Positions 55,868 through 63,885 of a stretch of 64,000 bases of DNA are shown here, in pieces. Positions within the stretch are counted from its first letter, which is position 1. Every line of letters begins with the position of its first letter. A model generated the notes under the pieces. It ran no database searches and had not been told where the DNA came from. It worked only from the letters and a program-made list of their open reading frames with translations. The DNA is from JANMDU01 sp031375105 (GTDB lineage Bacteria; Pseudomonadota; Gammaproteobacteria; Burkholderiales; Burkholderiaceae_C). The translations under genes and the position numbers were made by a program. The stretch covers positions 3,563-67,562 of the forward strand of contig JANMHJ010000051.1 of the NCBI GenBank assembly GCA_031375105.1, read 5' to 3'.

Positions 55868-56440
55868 GTGAGCACCTCTCTCGTCAGCTTATTGGTCGTG
55901 GCCGTGCTGGTCTTTTGGGCGTTGGGTGCTTACAACCGCTTGGTGCGCTTGCGCGGCCAAGTGGTGCGCAGTTTGCAGGCTCTGGCTCAGCAATGGCAGG
56001 CGCAGGCGCAAGCGGTGGGTGTGCGTCTCGAGCAGTATGCGCAAGGGCAAGAAACGGAATCGCAATGGGCTTCTTTAGATGACGATGCGCTGCGCTGGCG
56101 GCCATTGACACTGGCTGGGCGGCAATTCCTCGCTTGCCTAGCAGTATTGCAGGCCAAGCCACAGCAGCTGGCTGCGCTGGATGATGTGTCGTCGGTGCGC
56201 GCAGCGCGTGATATTTTTGAAACCAACTGGCTGCGCCTGCAAACGGCGCAAGACGATCTGGCAGGCACGCCCATGCCACCCGATTTGCAAACCCTTTGGG
56301 CCCAGCACGAACCGCTGGCTCATGAACGGCTGCGCGATTACAACCAAGCGGTGCAGGCTTACCACCAAGCCATTGGCCAATTCCCGGCTTGGGTGTTGGC
56401 CTGGTTGTTTGGTTTTGGCATGACCGGCGATCTAGGTTGA
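55868..56440 (+). CDS. LemA-like protein
   Basis: A 190-residue protein with an N-terminal membrane helix (VSLLVVAVLVFWALGAYNRL) and a long helical part. The LemA pattern is present at both ends: YNRLVRLRGQVVRSLQALAQ and DYNQAVQAYHQAIGQFPAWV followed by LAWLFGF. LemA proteins are outward-facing membrane proteins of unknown role. GTG start at 55868, 20 bp after hemB, so it is probably co-transcribed with it. Confidence 0.82.
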   Translation: MSTSLVSLLVVAVLVFWALGAYNRLVRLRGQVVRSLQALAQQWQAQAQAVGVRLEQYAQGQETESQWASLDDDALRWRPLTLAGRQFLACLAVLQAKPQQLAALDDVSSVRAARDIFETNWLRLQTAQDDLAGTPMPPDLQTLWAQHEPLAHERLRDYNQAVQAYHQAIGQFPAWVLAWLFGFGMTGDLG

Positions 56441-56562
56441 GGATTTGTTGGATGACAGCCAAGCAAAATATGCTCATCACTTCTTTATCGTAGAAACCAG
56501 CATAGCGCTGGCGCAGCTCAAGTGATAATCTGCTGCAACACTTTCGCCCCAAGGAGATTCGC

Positions 56563-56880
56563 TTGAAACACCACACCCTGCTTCTTACAGCGCTGCTGAC
56601 TGCAGGTCTGCATACGAGCGCTTCTGCGCAAGATGTGCAACAGCTCAACATCCGCAGCTTGGCTGCCACCTGTGCCAATTGCCATGGCACCAACGGCAAA
56701 GCGCAAGACGGCTCAGCGGTCGTCAGCCTTGCGGGCTTGCCCAAAGATTACATCGTAGCGCAGATGACCGCCTTCAAAAGCGGCACACGCCCCGCCACCG
56801 TGATGCATCAGCTTGCCAAAGGCTATTCCGATGCTCAGATTGAGCAGATCGCGGGCTATTTTGCCGCGCAGAAAAAATAA
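56563..56880 (+). CDS. Cytochrome c, probable haem subunit of flavocytochrome c sulfide dehydrogenase
   Basis: A 105-residue exported class I cytochrome c: signal HHTLLLTALLTAGLHTSASA, haem site CANCH (37-41), and the distal Met in TVMHQLAKGYSDAQIEQIAG. The start is TTG at 56563 behind a strong AAGGAG. The next gene, 13 bp on, is a flavoprotein of sulfide dehydrogenase type, and such cytochromes serve as its electron acceptor. Confidence 0.87.
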   Translation: MKHHTLLLTALLTAGLHTSASAQDVQQLNIRSLAATCANCHGTNGKAQDGSAVVSLAGLPKDYIVAQMTAFKSGTRPATVMHQLAKGYSDAQIEQIAGYFAAQKK

Positions 56881-56893
56881 GGGAACCACGATC

Positions 56894-58198
56894 ATGATTG
56901 CCCGCAGAAACTTTCTTCAATCCTCCGCAGCTCTTTCGATGCTGGGCTTGGCCGGTTGCGCCACCACACCGAGCGAGCAGGCCATTCCCGCCAAGGCGCG
57001 TGTCGTCGTGGTCGGCGGCGGATACGGTGGCGCGACCGCCGCCAAGTATGTACGCTTACTGTCAGACTACAAAATCGATGTGGTGCTGATTGAGCCCAAT
57101 GATGCCTTCGTCTCCTGCCCGATTTCTAACCTCGTGATCGGGGGCAGCAAGCAAATCAAGGATGTGACCAGCGCCTATGGCGGCTTGTCTAAAAACCACG
57201 GCGTTACCATGGTGAAAGACTTTGTGACTGACATTGATGCCACGCGCCGTATCGTCACACTCGCTCGCGGTGCCCAGATTGGCTATGACAAGCTGATCGT
57301 CTCGCCCGGCATTGATTTGCTGCTGGGCAGTATCGAAGGCCTGCGCGAAGCCAGCGATGCCGGGCAGATTCTGCAAGCTTGGAAAGCAGGCGCAGAAACG
57401 GTGGCACTGCGCAAGCAATTGACAGATATGCCCGATGGCGGGACATATGCCATCACGATTCCCGTGGCACCTTACCGCTGCCCGCCCGGCCCGTATGAGC
57501 GTGCCTGCCAAGTGGCTTGGTATTTCAAACAAGCCAAGCCGCGCTCTAAAGTGTTGATCCTCGATGGCAACCCTGATGTCACCTCCAAAGCTGCGCTGTT
57601 CAAGAAAGTCTGGGCTGAGCAATACAAAGGCATCATCGAATACCGTGGCAACCACAACGTCACGGGCGTGGATGCCAAAACCGGCACGATCAAGTTTGAC
57701 GTGCAAGATGATGTGAAAGCGCAGGTGCTCAACGTGCTGCCCGCCATGCGCGCAGGCCGCATCGCCGTGCAAGCGGGGCTGAACAACCAAGCCAACGGCC
57801 GCTGGTGTGGCGTGAACTATCAAAACTTTGAATCGACCGCCGCGAAAAACATCCATGTGCTCGGTGATGCCATCCAAATCGCGCCCGCCATGCCCAAGAG
57901 CGGCCACATGGCCAACAGCCATGCCAAAGTCGCTGCGGCTGCCATTGTGGCTGAGCTGTCTGGCTGGGAAATCAATGCCGCGCCCATGCTCACCAACACC
58001 TGCTACAGCTTCGTGGACGACAAAAACGTGGTGCATGTGGCCAGCGTGCATGAATATGTGGCTGCGGAGAAAACCTTCAAAACCGTGGCAGGCTCCGGCG
58101 GCGTGTCGGCGCTTGATCTCAAGTCTGACGTGACCCAGCTGGAGGGTGTGTATGCGATGAATTGGGCGCAAAACATCTGGGCAGATACGTTAGCCTGA
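56894..58198 (+). CDS. Flavoprotein of flavocytochrome c sulfide dehydrogenase (FccB/SoxF-like)
   Basis: A 434-residue FAD protein with a twin-arginine-like signal (ARRNFLQSSAALSMLGLAGC). FAD motif ARVVVVGGGYGGATAAKYVR (about 35-54). The Cys in FVSCPISNLVIGG (Cys75) and a second in the AC of PYERAC, within GPYERACQVAWYF, fit the pair that attacks sulfide in this family. The C-terminal SYNA-type domain is present (TNTCYSFV onward). It oxidises sulfide to sulfur and gives electrons to the cytochrome encoded just upstream. Confidence 0.9.
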   Translation: MIARRNFLQSSAALSMLGLAGCATTPSEQAIPAKARVVVVGGGYGGATAAKYVRLLSDYKIDVVLIEPNDAFVSCPISNLVIGGSKQIKDVTSAYGGLSKNHGVTMVKDFVTDIDATRRIVTLARGAQIGYDKLIVSPGIDLLLGSIEGLREASDAGQILQAWKAGAETVALRKQLTDMPDGGTYAITIPVAPYRCPPGPYERACQVAWYFKQAKPRSKVLILDGNPDVTSKAALFKKVWAEQYKGIIEYRGNHNVTGVDAKTGTIKFDVQDDVKAQVLNVLPAMRAGRIAVQAGLNNQANGRWCGVNYQNFESTAAKNIHVLGDAIQIAPAMPKSGHMANSHAKVAAAAIVAELSGWEINAAPMLTNTCYSFVDDKNVVHVASVHEYVAAEKTFKTVAGSGGVSALDLKSDVTQLEGVYAMNWAQNIWADTLA

Positions 58199-58226
58199 TC
58201 TTGACGCAGCCTTCTTCCTTCAAACC

Positions 58227-58260
58227 AGCAGTGCGGGTGGTGAAAGCCACCCGCACTGCT
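58227..58260 (+). terminator. Strong stem-loop after the sulfide dehydrogenase gene
   Basis: A perfect 14-bp stem: AGCAGTGCGGGTGG (58227-58240), loop TGAAAG, and its exact reverse complement (58247-58260), followed by TTGCCC. Because the T-run is short it may act as a weak terminator or an mRNA end stabiliser. Its position argues against a long N-terminal extension of rsmB. Confidence 0.7.
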
Positions 58261-58308
58261 TTGCCCAATGCCTCTTCTGGTGCCAACAGTGCGCCTCGCG
58301 GCAAACCC

Positions 58309-59673
58309 ATGCCAACCACGTTGGCGCAGCAGTTGCAGCAAGTTGCTAATTTTTTGATAGCACTGCGCGCAGGAAATTCATGGGCTACCGCCCAATTTAA
58401 TGTTGAAAATGCACAGCGTGCAGGTATTCAGGCAATTACCTTCGCCGTGCTTCGGCATCTGGGCCAAGCGCATGCGCTGCGCGTGTTGCTCGCCCCCAAA
58501 AAACCTGTGCCCGCCGCCGATGCTTTGCTCACCGCCGCTTTAGCGCTGATCTGCGCCCAAAACGCGAATGATCCACCGCCCGGCGCGGTGTATGCAGACC
58601 ATGTGATCGTCAGCCAAGCCGTGGAGGCAATCAAATTGCAGCCGCACTTGGCTGCGCAATCGAGCTTCATCAACGCGTGCCTGCGCCGCTTCTTGCGCGA
58701 ACGCGGCCCGTTGCTAGCCTGTTTGCGCGGCAACTTGGAGGCGCAGTTCAATCATCCGCTATGGTGGGTGCGCCAAGTGCAGCGCGATTGGCCAGATGAC
58801 TGGCAAGCTCTGCTGCTTGCCAACCGCCACAGCGCACCGCTCACTTTGCGAATTAATGAGCAAAATAGCTCTATTTCCCTTATAGAATCTGCGCTGGATG
58901 CTACTGAATTCATAGCAAACACGCAAATGCTTCGTGTAGCGCAATCGGGCTTACAACTCTCTCGCAGCCTGCCTGTCTCGCAGTTACCTGGTTACAACGA
59001 GGGTTGGTTTTCGGTGCAAGACGCAGCCGCGCAATTGGCGGCACCTTTGTTGATGGGGGCCGTCGCGCAACTTGCCCTGCCTCAAAAGCCGCTGCGTATC
59101 TTGGATGCCTGCGCCGCCCCGGGAGGCAAGACCTCGCATTTGCTCGAATGGGCGACCAAGCGCAACATCGCCGTGGAAGTGATCGCGTTAGATATAGACG
59201 CTCTTCGATGCGAGCGTATCGAAGAGAATTTGCAACGCCTTCGCTTGAAAGCTCAAATCATCGTGGCCGATGCCGCCCAGCCCTCCGATTGGCATGACGG
59301 CCAGAGCTATGACGGCATCTTGCTTGATGCGCCCTGCACTGCCAGCGGTATCGTGCGCCGTCATCCCGACATCCCTTGGCTGCGCCGCGACACCGATGTG
59401 GCAGGCCTGGCCGCACAGCAAAAACGCTTGCTCAGTGCGCTCTGGGCTTTGGTCAAACCGGGCGGCGCTCTTCTGTATTGCACCTGCTCGGTCTTCAAGG
59501 CGGAGGGCTCTGGACAGATCGAAGCGTTTGTTGCACACAACACTGATGCCCAGTCTTTGCCTGCTCCAGGTCATTTGTTGCCCCTCAAACGCGCCGATTC
59601 GATCCCCATGCCCGAAAATTCATTGGGTGACCACGACGGATTCTTCTACGCCTTGCTGCGCAAGCGCACTTAA
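58309..59673 (+). CDS. rsmB: 16S rRNA (cytosine967-C5)-methyltransferase RsmB
   Basis: A 454-residue enzyme: an N-terminal NusB-like domain (about 1-150) and a SAM domain with LDACAAPGGKTSHLLEWATK (about 265-284), LLDAPCTASGIVRRHPDI (motif IV Cys) and LLYCTCSVFKAEG (motif VI Cys). It methylates C967 of 16S rRNA. Two 40-bp repeats lie inside the gene, at 58345 (ANFLIALRAGNSWA) and 58877 (SLIESALDATEFIAN), apparently without changing the expected length. The ATG at 58309 is chosen since the upstream frame crosses a strong stem-loop. Confidence 0.95.
   Translation: MPTTLAQQLQQVANFLIALRAGNSWATAQFNVENAQRAGIQAITFAVLRHLGQAHALRVLLAPKKPVPAADALLTAALALICAQNANDPPPGAVYADHVIVSQAVEAIKLQPHLAAQSSFINACLRRFLRERGPLLACLRGNLEAQFNHPLWWVRQVQRDWPDDWQALLLANRHSAPLTLRINEQNSSISLIESALDATEFIANTQMLRVAQSGLQLSRSLPVSQLPGYNEGWFSVQDAAAQLAAPLLMGAVAQLALPQKPLRILDACAAPGGKTSHLLEWATKRNIAVEVIALDIDALRCERIEENLQRLRLKAQIIVADAAQPSDWHDGQSYDGILLDAPCTASGIVRRHPDIPWLRRDTDVAGLAAQQKRLLSALWALVKPGGALLYCTCSVFKAEGSGQIEAFVAHNTDAQSLPAPGHLLPLKRADSIPMPENSLGDHDGFFYALLRKRT
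58345..58384 (+). repeat. 40-bp dispersed repeat in rsmB, first copy
   Basis: GCTAATTTTTTGATAGCACT followed by GCGCGCAGGAAATTCATGGG. The arms and the GCGCAG core are clear; the last 8 bases have diverged. Confidence 0.75.
58877..58916 (-). repeat. 40-bp dispersed repeat in rsmB, second copy
   Basis: On the minus strand: GCTATGAATTCAGTAGCATC followed by CAGCGCAGATTCTATAAGGG, exactly 40 bp, in the linker between the RNA-binding and methyltransferase domains. Confidence 0.9.
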
Positions 59674-60265
59674 GCCTTGGCGGCTGTGGCTGCTGCATGC
59701 GCTCGTTGCCCTGCTGTGCGGCCTGACGATCCTGCCAAGCGCCCAAGCTCAAACCCCTGTAGAAGCTTCCAATCTGCGCGTTGAGCAAGCTGCGGATGGC
59801 CTCTATCTCAGCGCCACAGTGCGCTTTGAACTACCCGCCGCTGTGGAGGAGGCTTTGCTCAAAGGCATTCCTATGACCTTTGTGGCCGAAGCGCAGGTGC
59901 TGCGGGATCGTTGGTACTGGTATGACAAAGCCATCGCCACAGCCAACCGCAGCGTTCGCTTGGCCTACCAGCCACTCACGCGCCGCTGGCGCTTGAGTGT
60001 GGGTGCAGGCATTGGCGAATTCTCCAGCGGCGCAAGTTTGAGCCAAAGTTTTGAGCAATTGCCCGATGCAATGGCTGCTGTGCGCCGGATCTCGCGCTGG
60101 AAAATCGCCGACGGCACCGAGATTGACGCAGATTCGCGGCACAACGTGGACTTTCGCTTCCGGTTGGACACTTCTCAATTGCCCCGCCCCATGCAAATCG
60201 GCATCACTGGCAATGCCGACTGGAACATCGCTGTCCAGCGCAATGCCCGCCCGGAGGCACGCTAG
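59627..60265 (+). CDS. DUF4390 family exported protein
   Basis: A 212-residue protein: N-terminal signal (LWLLHALVALLCGLTILPSA, cut near AQA) and a mature beta-rich part (LRVEQAADGLYLSATVRFEL, then DRWYWYDKAIATANRSVRLA). DUF4390 genes are typically found between rsmB and ntrY in betaproteobacteria, as here. No ATG is available; a GTG at 59627, overlapping rsmB by 47 bp, is the only reasonable start. Function unknown. Confidence 0.82.
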   Translation: MTTTDSSTPCCASALKPWRLWLLHALVALLCGLTILPSAQAQTPVEASNLRVEQAADGLYLSATVRFELPAAVEEALLKGIPMTFVAEAQVLRDRWYWYDKAIATANRSVRLAYQPLTRRWRLSVGAGIGEFSSGASLSQSFEQLPDAMAAVRRISRWKIADGTEIDADSRHNVDFRFRLDTSQLPRPMQIGITGNADWNIAVQRNARPEAR

Positions 60266-60283
60266 CTTAGCGCTAGCTTGGTC

Positions 60284-62734
60284 ATGATTCGCTTAAACCC
60301 ACCCAGAGACACGGCCGACAGCCCAAGTACCACGCCCTTGGGCTCAAGCCCGAGCCGCAGCATGGCCGACTCGGCGCTAGACCCTGCTCTGGGAGACCCG
60401 CTGCGCCGCCAAGCCAAGCGCAGCCGCAATCTGCGTTGGTTGCTCACATTGGGCGCAGCAACCATGCTGGCTGTAGCTTCGGTTTTGGTGTTTTTGCTGG
60501 CTCTGGCCACCAACAACCAAACCCGCTTCGAGCAGTATTACGAACGACTGCTGTATCTCAATCTGGGCGTTGCCGCCGTTTTTCTTCTGGTGATCGTGTG
60601 GGCCGTCTGGCGCATGGTGAGCCGCTTACGACGTGGCCGGTTTGGCAGCCGATTGCTGCTCAAGCTGGCAGCGATTTTTGCGCTGGTGGGCTTTGTGCCC
60701 GGTGTGCTGATTTATACGGTGTCTTACCAATTTGTGTCGCGTTCCATCGAGAGCTGGTTCAACGTGAAGGTCGAAGGAGCACTCGACGCTGGCCTGAATT
60801 TAGGCCGCAGCACCATGGAGTCGCTCAGCACCACACTTGCCAGCAAAACACAGGCTGCCGCTCAGCAACTGGGAGATGCAGGCAGCATCGGTCCGCTGGC
60901 GCTTGAGCGCTTGCGCGAACAACTCGATGCCACCGACGTGGTGCTCTGGAGCGCTACGGGCCAGGTGCTGGGCAGCGCGGGGCAATCACGCTTTGTACTC
61001 TCGCCTGATCGCCCCAGCGCTGCGCAACTGCGCCAGGCCCGCAGCGCCCGCGTGATCAGCCAAATTGAGGGGCTGGATGAAGCCGCCGACAAAACCGCCA
61101 GCACCAACAGCGTGCGCATCAAAGCGCTGGCCATGCTCAGCTCGGGTATGGGCAGTTTGGGCCAGCTTGGCCTAGGCTCGCTTTCTGGCGATGCGCGTTT
61201 CTTGCAAGTCACGCAAGCTGTGCCTGGCAGTTTGGTGGCCAATGCCTTGGCCGTGCAAGAAGCCTACAAAGAATACCAGCAGAGAGCGCTGGCGCGAGAT
61301 GGCTTGCGCAATATGTATTTGGCAACGCTCACTTTGAGCTTGTTTCTCACGATGTTTGGCGCGGTATTGCTGGCGGCGGTGTTGGGCAACCAGTTGGTGC
61401 GCCCGCTACTGGTATTGGCCGATGGCGTAGCTCAAGTAGCTGCGGGTGATTTGCGCCCGAAAGCCGCGCTGCAAACGCGCGATGAGCTCGGTGGCCTCAC
61501 GCGCTCTTTTGCTCAAATGACGCAGCAATTGTCTGACGCACGCACTCAGCTTCAGTCTAGCTTGGGCGAGCTCGATGCCTCGCGCTCACATCTGCAAACC
61601 ATTTTGGACAACCTCACCGCCGCCGTGATCGTGCTCGACAGCCGAGGCTGCATCATTCAGGCCAACCCCGGGGCCACGCGCGTCTTGCATTCGCCTTTGG
61701 CTGCATCCATCGGCCAACCTTTAGGCAGTGTGCCGGGGCTGGAGGATTTTGCACAAAGCGTGGAAGAGCAGTTTGATCAGTTTTTTGGCGAGCGCAGCAC
61801 ACATGCAGATCATTGGCAGCATTCTTTTGAGCTGGGCGGCCAAACAGGCATGCAAAGCTTCGCGGGCGATGACAAAACCACCAGCATCATCGCGCGTGGC
61901 GCAGCGTTGCCTGAAGGCTTGCGGCTGCTGGTGCTGGACGACATCACTGAAGTCGTCTCTGCGCAACGCTCACGCGCTTGGGGTGAGGTGGCTCGCAGGC
62001 TCGCGCATGAAATCAAAAACCCACTCACGCCGATTCAACTCTCCGCTGAACGCCTAGAAATGAAGCTGCAAGGCAAGTTGGCGGCACCAGACGATGCCCT
62101 GCTCACACGCTCGGTCAAAACCATCGTCGATCAGGTCGATGCGATGAAACGCCTTGTGAACGAGTTTCGCGACTACGCCCGCCTGCCCAGCGCCGAGCTC
62201 AAAGCCCTCGATCTCAACGCCTTGGTGACCGACGTTTTGGCTTTGTATGCGCCAGAAAATTCGCCCATACCCGTCACCCAACAGCTCGACCCGGCTTGCC
62301 CGCCGATCTTGGGCGATGCGCAGCAACTGCGCCAAGTGATTCACAACCTGCTGCAAAACGCTCAAGATGCCAGCCTGACAGCCGCCAGCGGCCTGCTCGC
62401 CGAGCACAGCGGGCGACCCTCGCAAGTCCTGATTCAAACACGCTTCAACCCCAACAACTCGCGCGTGCGCCTGATCGTCAGCGACAGCGGCACTGGCTTT
62501 GCCCCGCATATCTTGCAACGCGCCTTCGAGCCTTACGTCACCACCAAATCACGCGGAACAGGGCTGGGCTTGGCTGTGGTGAAAAAGATTGCTGATGAGC
62601 ATGGTGCGCGTATCGAGCTGCTCAATCGCTTCGCCGAGTCAAACTCAGATTCACAAGTCGTTACACAAAGCGAGAAAAACCCGAGCCCAAAGGTGGTCGG
62701 CGCACAGGTCAGTTTGTCATTCCCTGTGGTGTAA
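60284..62734 (+). CDS. ntrY: Sensor histidine kinase NtrY
   Basis: An 816-residue membrane kinase: helices at about 47-70, 89-110 and 128-150, a periplasmic part (150-345), a fourth helix (345-372), HAMP (about 373-428), PAS (about 440-550), HisKA with RRLAHEIKNPLTPIQLSAER (phospho-His near 575) and an HATPase domain (LLQNAQDAS, SDSGTGF, TGLGLAVVKK). NtrY senses nitrogen or redox state and phosphorylates NtrX. ATG at 60284. Confidence 0.95.
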   Translation: MIRLNPPRDTADSPSTTPLGSSPSRSMADSALDPALGDPLRRQAKRSRNLRWLLTLGAATMLAVASVLVFLLALATNNQTRFEQYYERLLYLNLGVAAVFLLVIVWAVWRMVSRLRRGRFGSRLLLKLAAIFALVGFVPGVLIYTVSYQFVSRSIESWFNVKVEGALDAGLNLGRSTMESLSTTLASKTQAAAQQLGDAGSIGPLALERLREQLDATDVVLWSATGQVLGSAGQSRFVLSPDRPSAAQLRQARSARVISQIEGLDEAADKTASTNSVRIKALAMLSSGMGSLGQLGLGSLSGDARFLQVTQAVPGSLVANALAVQEAYKEYQQRALARDGLRNMYLATLTLSLFLTMFGAVLLAAVLGNQLVRPLLVLADGVAQVAAGDLRPKAALQTRDELGGLTRSFAQMTQQLSDARTQLQSSLGELDASRSHLQTILDNLTAAVIVLDSRGCIIQANPGATRVLHSPLAASIGQPLGSVPGLEDFAQSVEEQFDQFFGERSTHADHWQHSFELGGQTGMQSFAGDDKTTSIIARGAALPEGLRLLVLDDITEVVSAQRSRAWGEVARRLAHEIKNPLTPIQLSAERLEMKLQGKLAAPDDALLTRSVKTIVDQVDAMKRLVNEFRDYARLPSAELKALDLNALVTDVLALYAPENSPIPVTQQLDPACPPILGDAQQLRQVIHNLLQNAQDASLTAASGLLAEHSGRPSQVLIQTRFNPNNSRVRLIVSDSGTGFAPHILQRAFEPYVTTKSRGTGLGLAVVKKIADEHGARIELLNRFAESNSDSQVVTQSEKNPSPKVVGAQVSLSFPVV

Positions 62735-62810
62735 TACACACGTCGTAAATCTGCCACAGGCATTCTCCAAGGGCTAGAGCGGCAAGCAAAACAAAGAACA
62801 GACGGGCAAC

Positions 62811-63488
62811 ATGGCAAACATCTTGGTGGTTGATGATGAGCTGGGGATCAGAGATTTACTCACCGAAATCCTCACGGACGAAGGGCATGCTGTTGAAACG
62901 GCAGAAAATGCCGCTCAAGCACGCAAAGCGCGAGCCGCGAGCCCACCCGATCTGATCTTGCTCGATATTTGGATGCCCGACACCGACGGCGTGACCCTGC
63001 TCAAAGAATGGTCTGCCACGGGCCTGCTGACCATGCCCGTGGTCATGATGAGTGGCCACGCCACCATCGACACCGCAGTAGAAGCCACTAAAATCGGTGC
63101 GCATTCATTCTTAGAAAAACCGATCACTCTGCAAAAACTGCTCAAGGCTGTAGGCGATGCCTTGGCCAAAGGCGAACGCCTCAAAGCATCGGCCTCGCAC
63201 GCTCAACCCAAAGCCACAGAGCTCACCGTCGAATCAGCCATGACCGGTGGCAACAACCTGCCTCTGCCTGTCGAGATGGGGCCGCAAGCCATCCAGAGCT
63301 TCAGCATGGATCAACCTCTACGCGAAGCCCGCGACGAGTTTGAAAAAGCCTATTTCGAATTCCACCTCGGTAAAGAAGGCGGCTCAATGACCCGCGTCGC
63401 CGAAAAAACCGGCCTCGAGCGCACCCATCTGTATCGCAAACTCAAGCAACTCGGCGTTGATATCAATCGCAGCAAACGCAGCAATTAA
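62811..63488 (+). CDS. Short NtrX-like response regulator without AAA+ domain
   Basis: A 225-residue regulator: receiver domain with Asp8, Asp9, phospho-acceptor Asp52 (LILLDIWMP) and Lys103, a linker of about 60 residues, and a Fis-type HTH (MTRVAEKTGLERTHLYRKLK, about 192-211). The sigma54-binding AAA+ domain of classical NtrX (about 450 residues) is absent. So it should act as an ordinary DNA-binding activator or repressor, like ActR/PrrA. It lies 76 bp after ntrY. Confidence 0.93.
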   Translation: MANILVVDDELGIRDLLTEILTDEGHAVETAENAAQARKARAASPPDLILLDIWMPDTDGVTLLKEWSATGLLTMPVVMMSGHATIDTAVEATKIGAHSFLEKPITLQKLLKAVGDALAKGERLKASASHAQPKATELTVESAMTGGNNLPLPVEMGPQAIQSFSMDQPLREARDEFEKAYFEFHLGKEGGSMTRVAEKTGLERTHLYRKLKQLGVDINRSKRSN

Positions 63489-63521
63489 CAGACCTGCGCC
63501 GAAGTCGCCACTCGCATCCGC

Positions 63522-63527
63522 TATAAT
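63522..63527 (+). promoter_or_regulatory. Promoter of tRNA-Phe (-10 box)
   Basis: TATAAT at 63522-63527, with a start expected near 63534, 20 nt before the mature tRNA. No good -35 is visible. A small stem TCAGCA/TGCTGA (63535-63540 and 63545-63550) lies in the leader. Confidence 0.55.
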
Positions 63528-63553
63528 TGTGGGCTCAGCAAAACTGCTGACAT

Positions 63554-63629
63554 GGCCCGGTAGCTCAGTCGGTAGAGCAGAGGATTGAAAATCCTTGTGT
63601 CGGTGGTTCGATTCCGCCCCAGGCCACCA
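63554..63629 (+). tRNA. tRNA-Phe (anticodon GAA)
   Basis: A 76-nt tRNA with encoded CCA. D arm, anticodon arm (loop TTGAAAA), T arm (GGTGG/CCGCC with one G:U) and the T-loop TTCGATT all fold. The acceptor arm GGCCCGG / CCAGGCC pairs except at position 5:68, which is C opposite A. Other bacteria I recall have A:U there. Confidence 0.97.
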
Positions 63630-63633
63630 ATTT

Positions 63634-63670
63634 AAAGCCCGCATAGTTCCAAAGACGTGCGGGCTTTTTC
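63634..63670 (+). terminator. Intrinsic terminator of tRNA-Phe
   Basis: AAAGCCCGCA (63634-63643) and TGCGGGCTTT (63658-63667) with a 14-nt loop and a T-run, 4 bp after the CCA end. Confidence 0.9.
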
Positions 63671-63885
63671 ATCTTCCCCTCTGTTGCGTGCTGTTTAGCG
63701 TCCGCGTGAGTGCGTTGCAGTACGCCACAATCCGGCGTTTTTTGGGGCACTTTTGGGGGCATGTCCCCGAGTGGTTGGGGCACACATGTTGAATACTACC
63801 TCCCAAGGAGGTGCACCCAGCATTGCGCACAAGGCGGCCCCTATCACTTTCCGAAAGCAAGCTATTGCTCCGGCCCGATGAAGTA
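63671..63885. other. Gene-free stretch downstream of tRNA-Phe
   Basis: No convincing gene. The stretch has repeated GGGGCA units (GGGGCACTTTTGGGGGCATG, then TTGGGGCACA) and the short palindrome CCTCCCAAGGAGG. The 3-prime end of tRNA-Phe genes is a common integration site for mobile DNA, but no integrase or second att copy is seen before the window ends. Confidence 0.3.

Noticed and set aside
57062..58171. 369-codon frame on the minus strand opposite the sulfide dehydrogenase flavoprotein
   Set aside because: Long only because of codon bias on the real strand; the plus strand carries clear FAD and Cys motifs.
58162..58308. N-terminal extension of RsmB by 49 residues
   Set aside because: The extension would be read through a perfect 14-bp stem-loop and overlap the end of the sulfide dehydrogenase gene.
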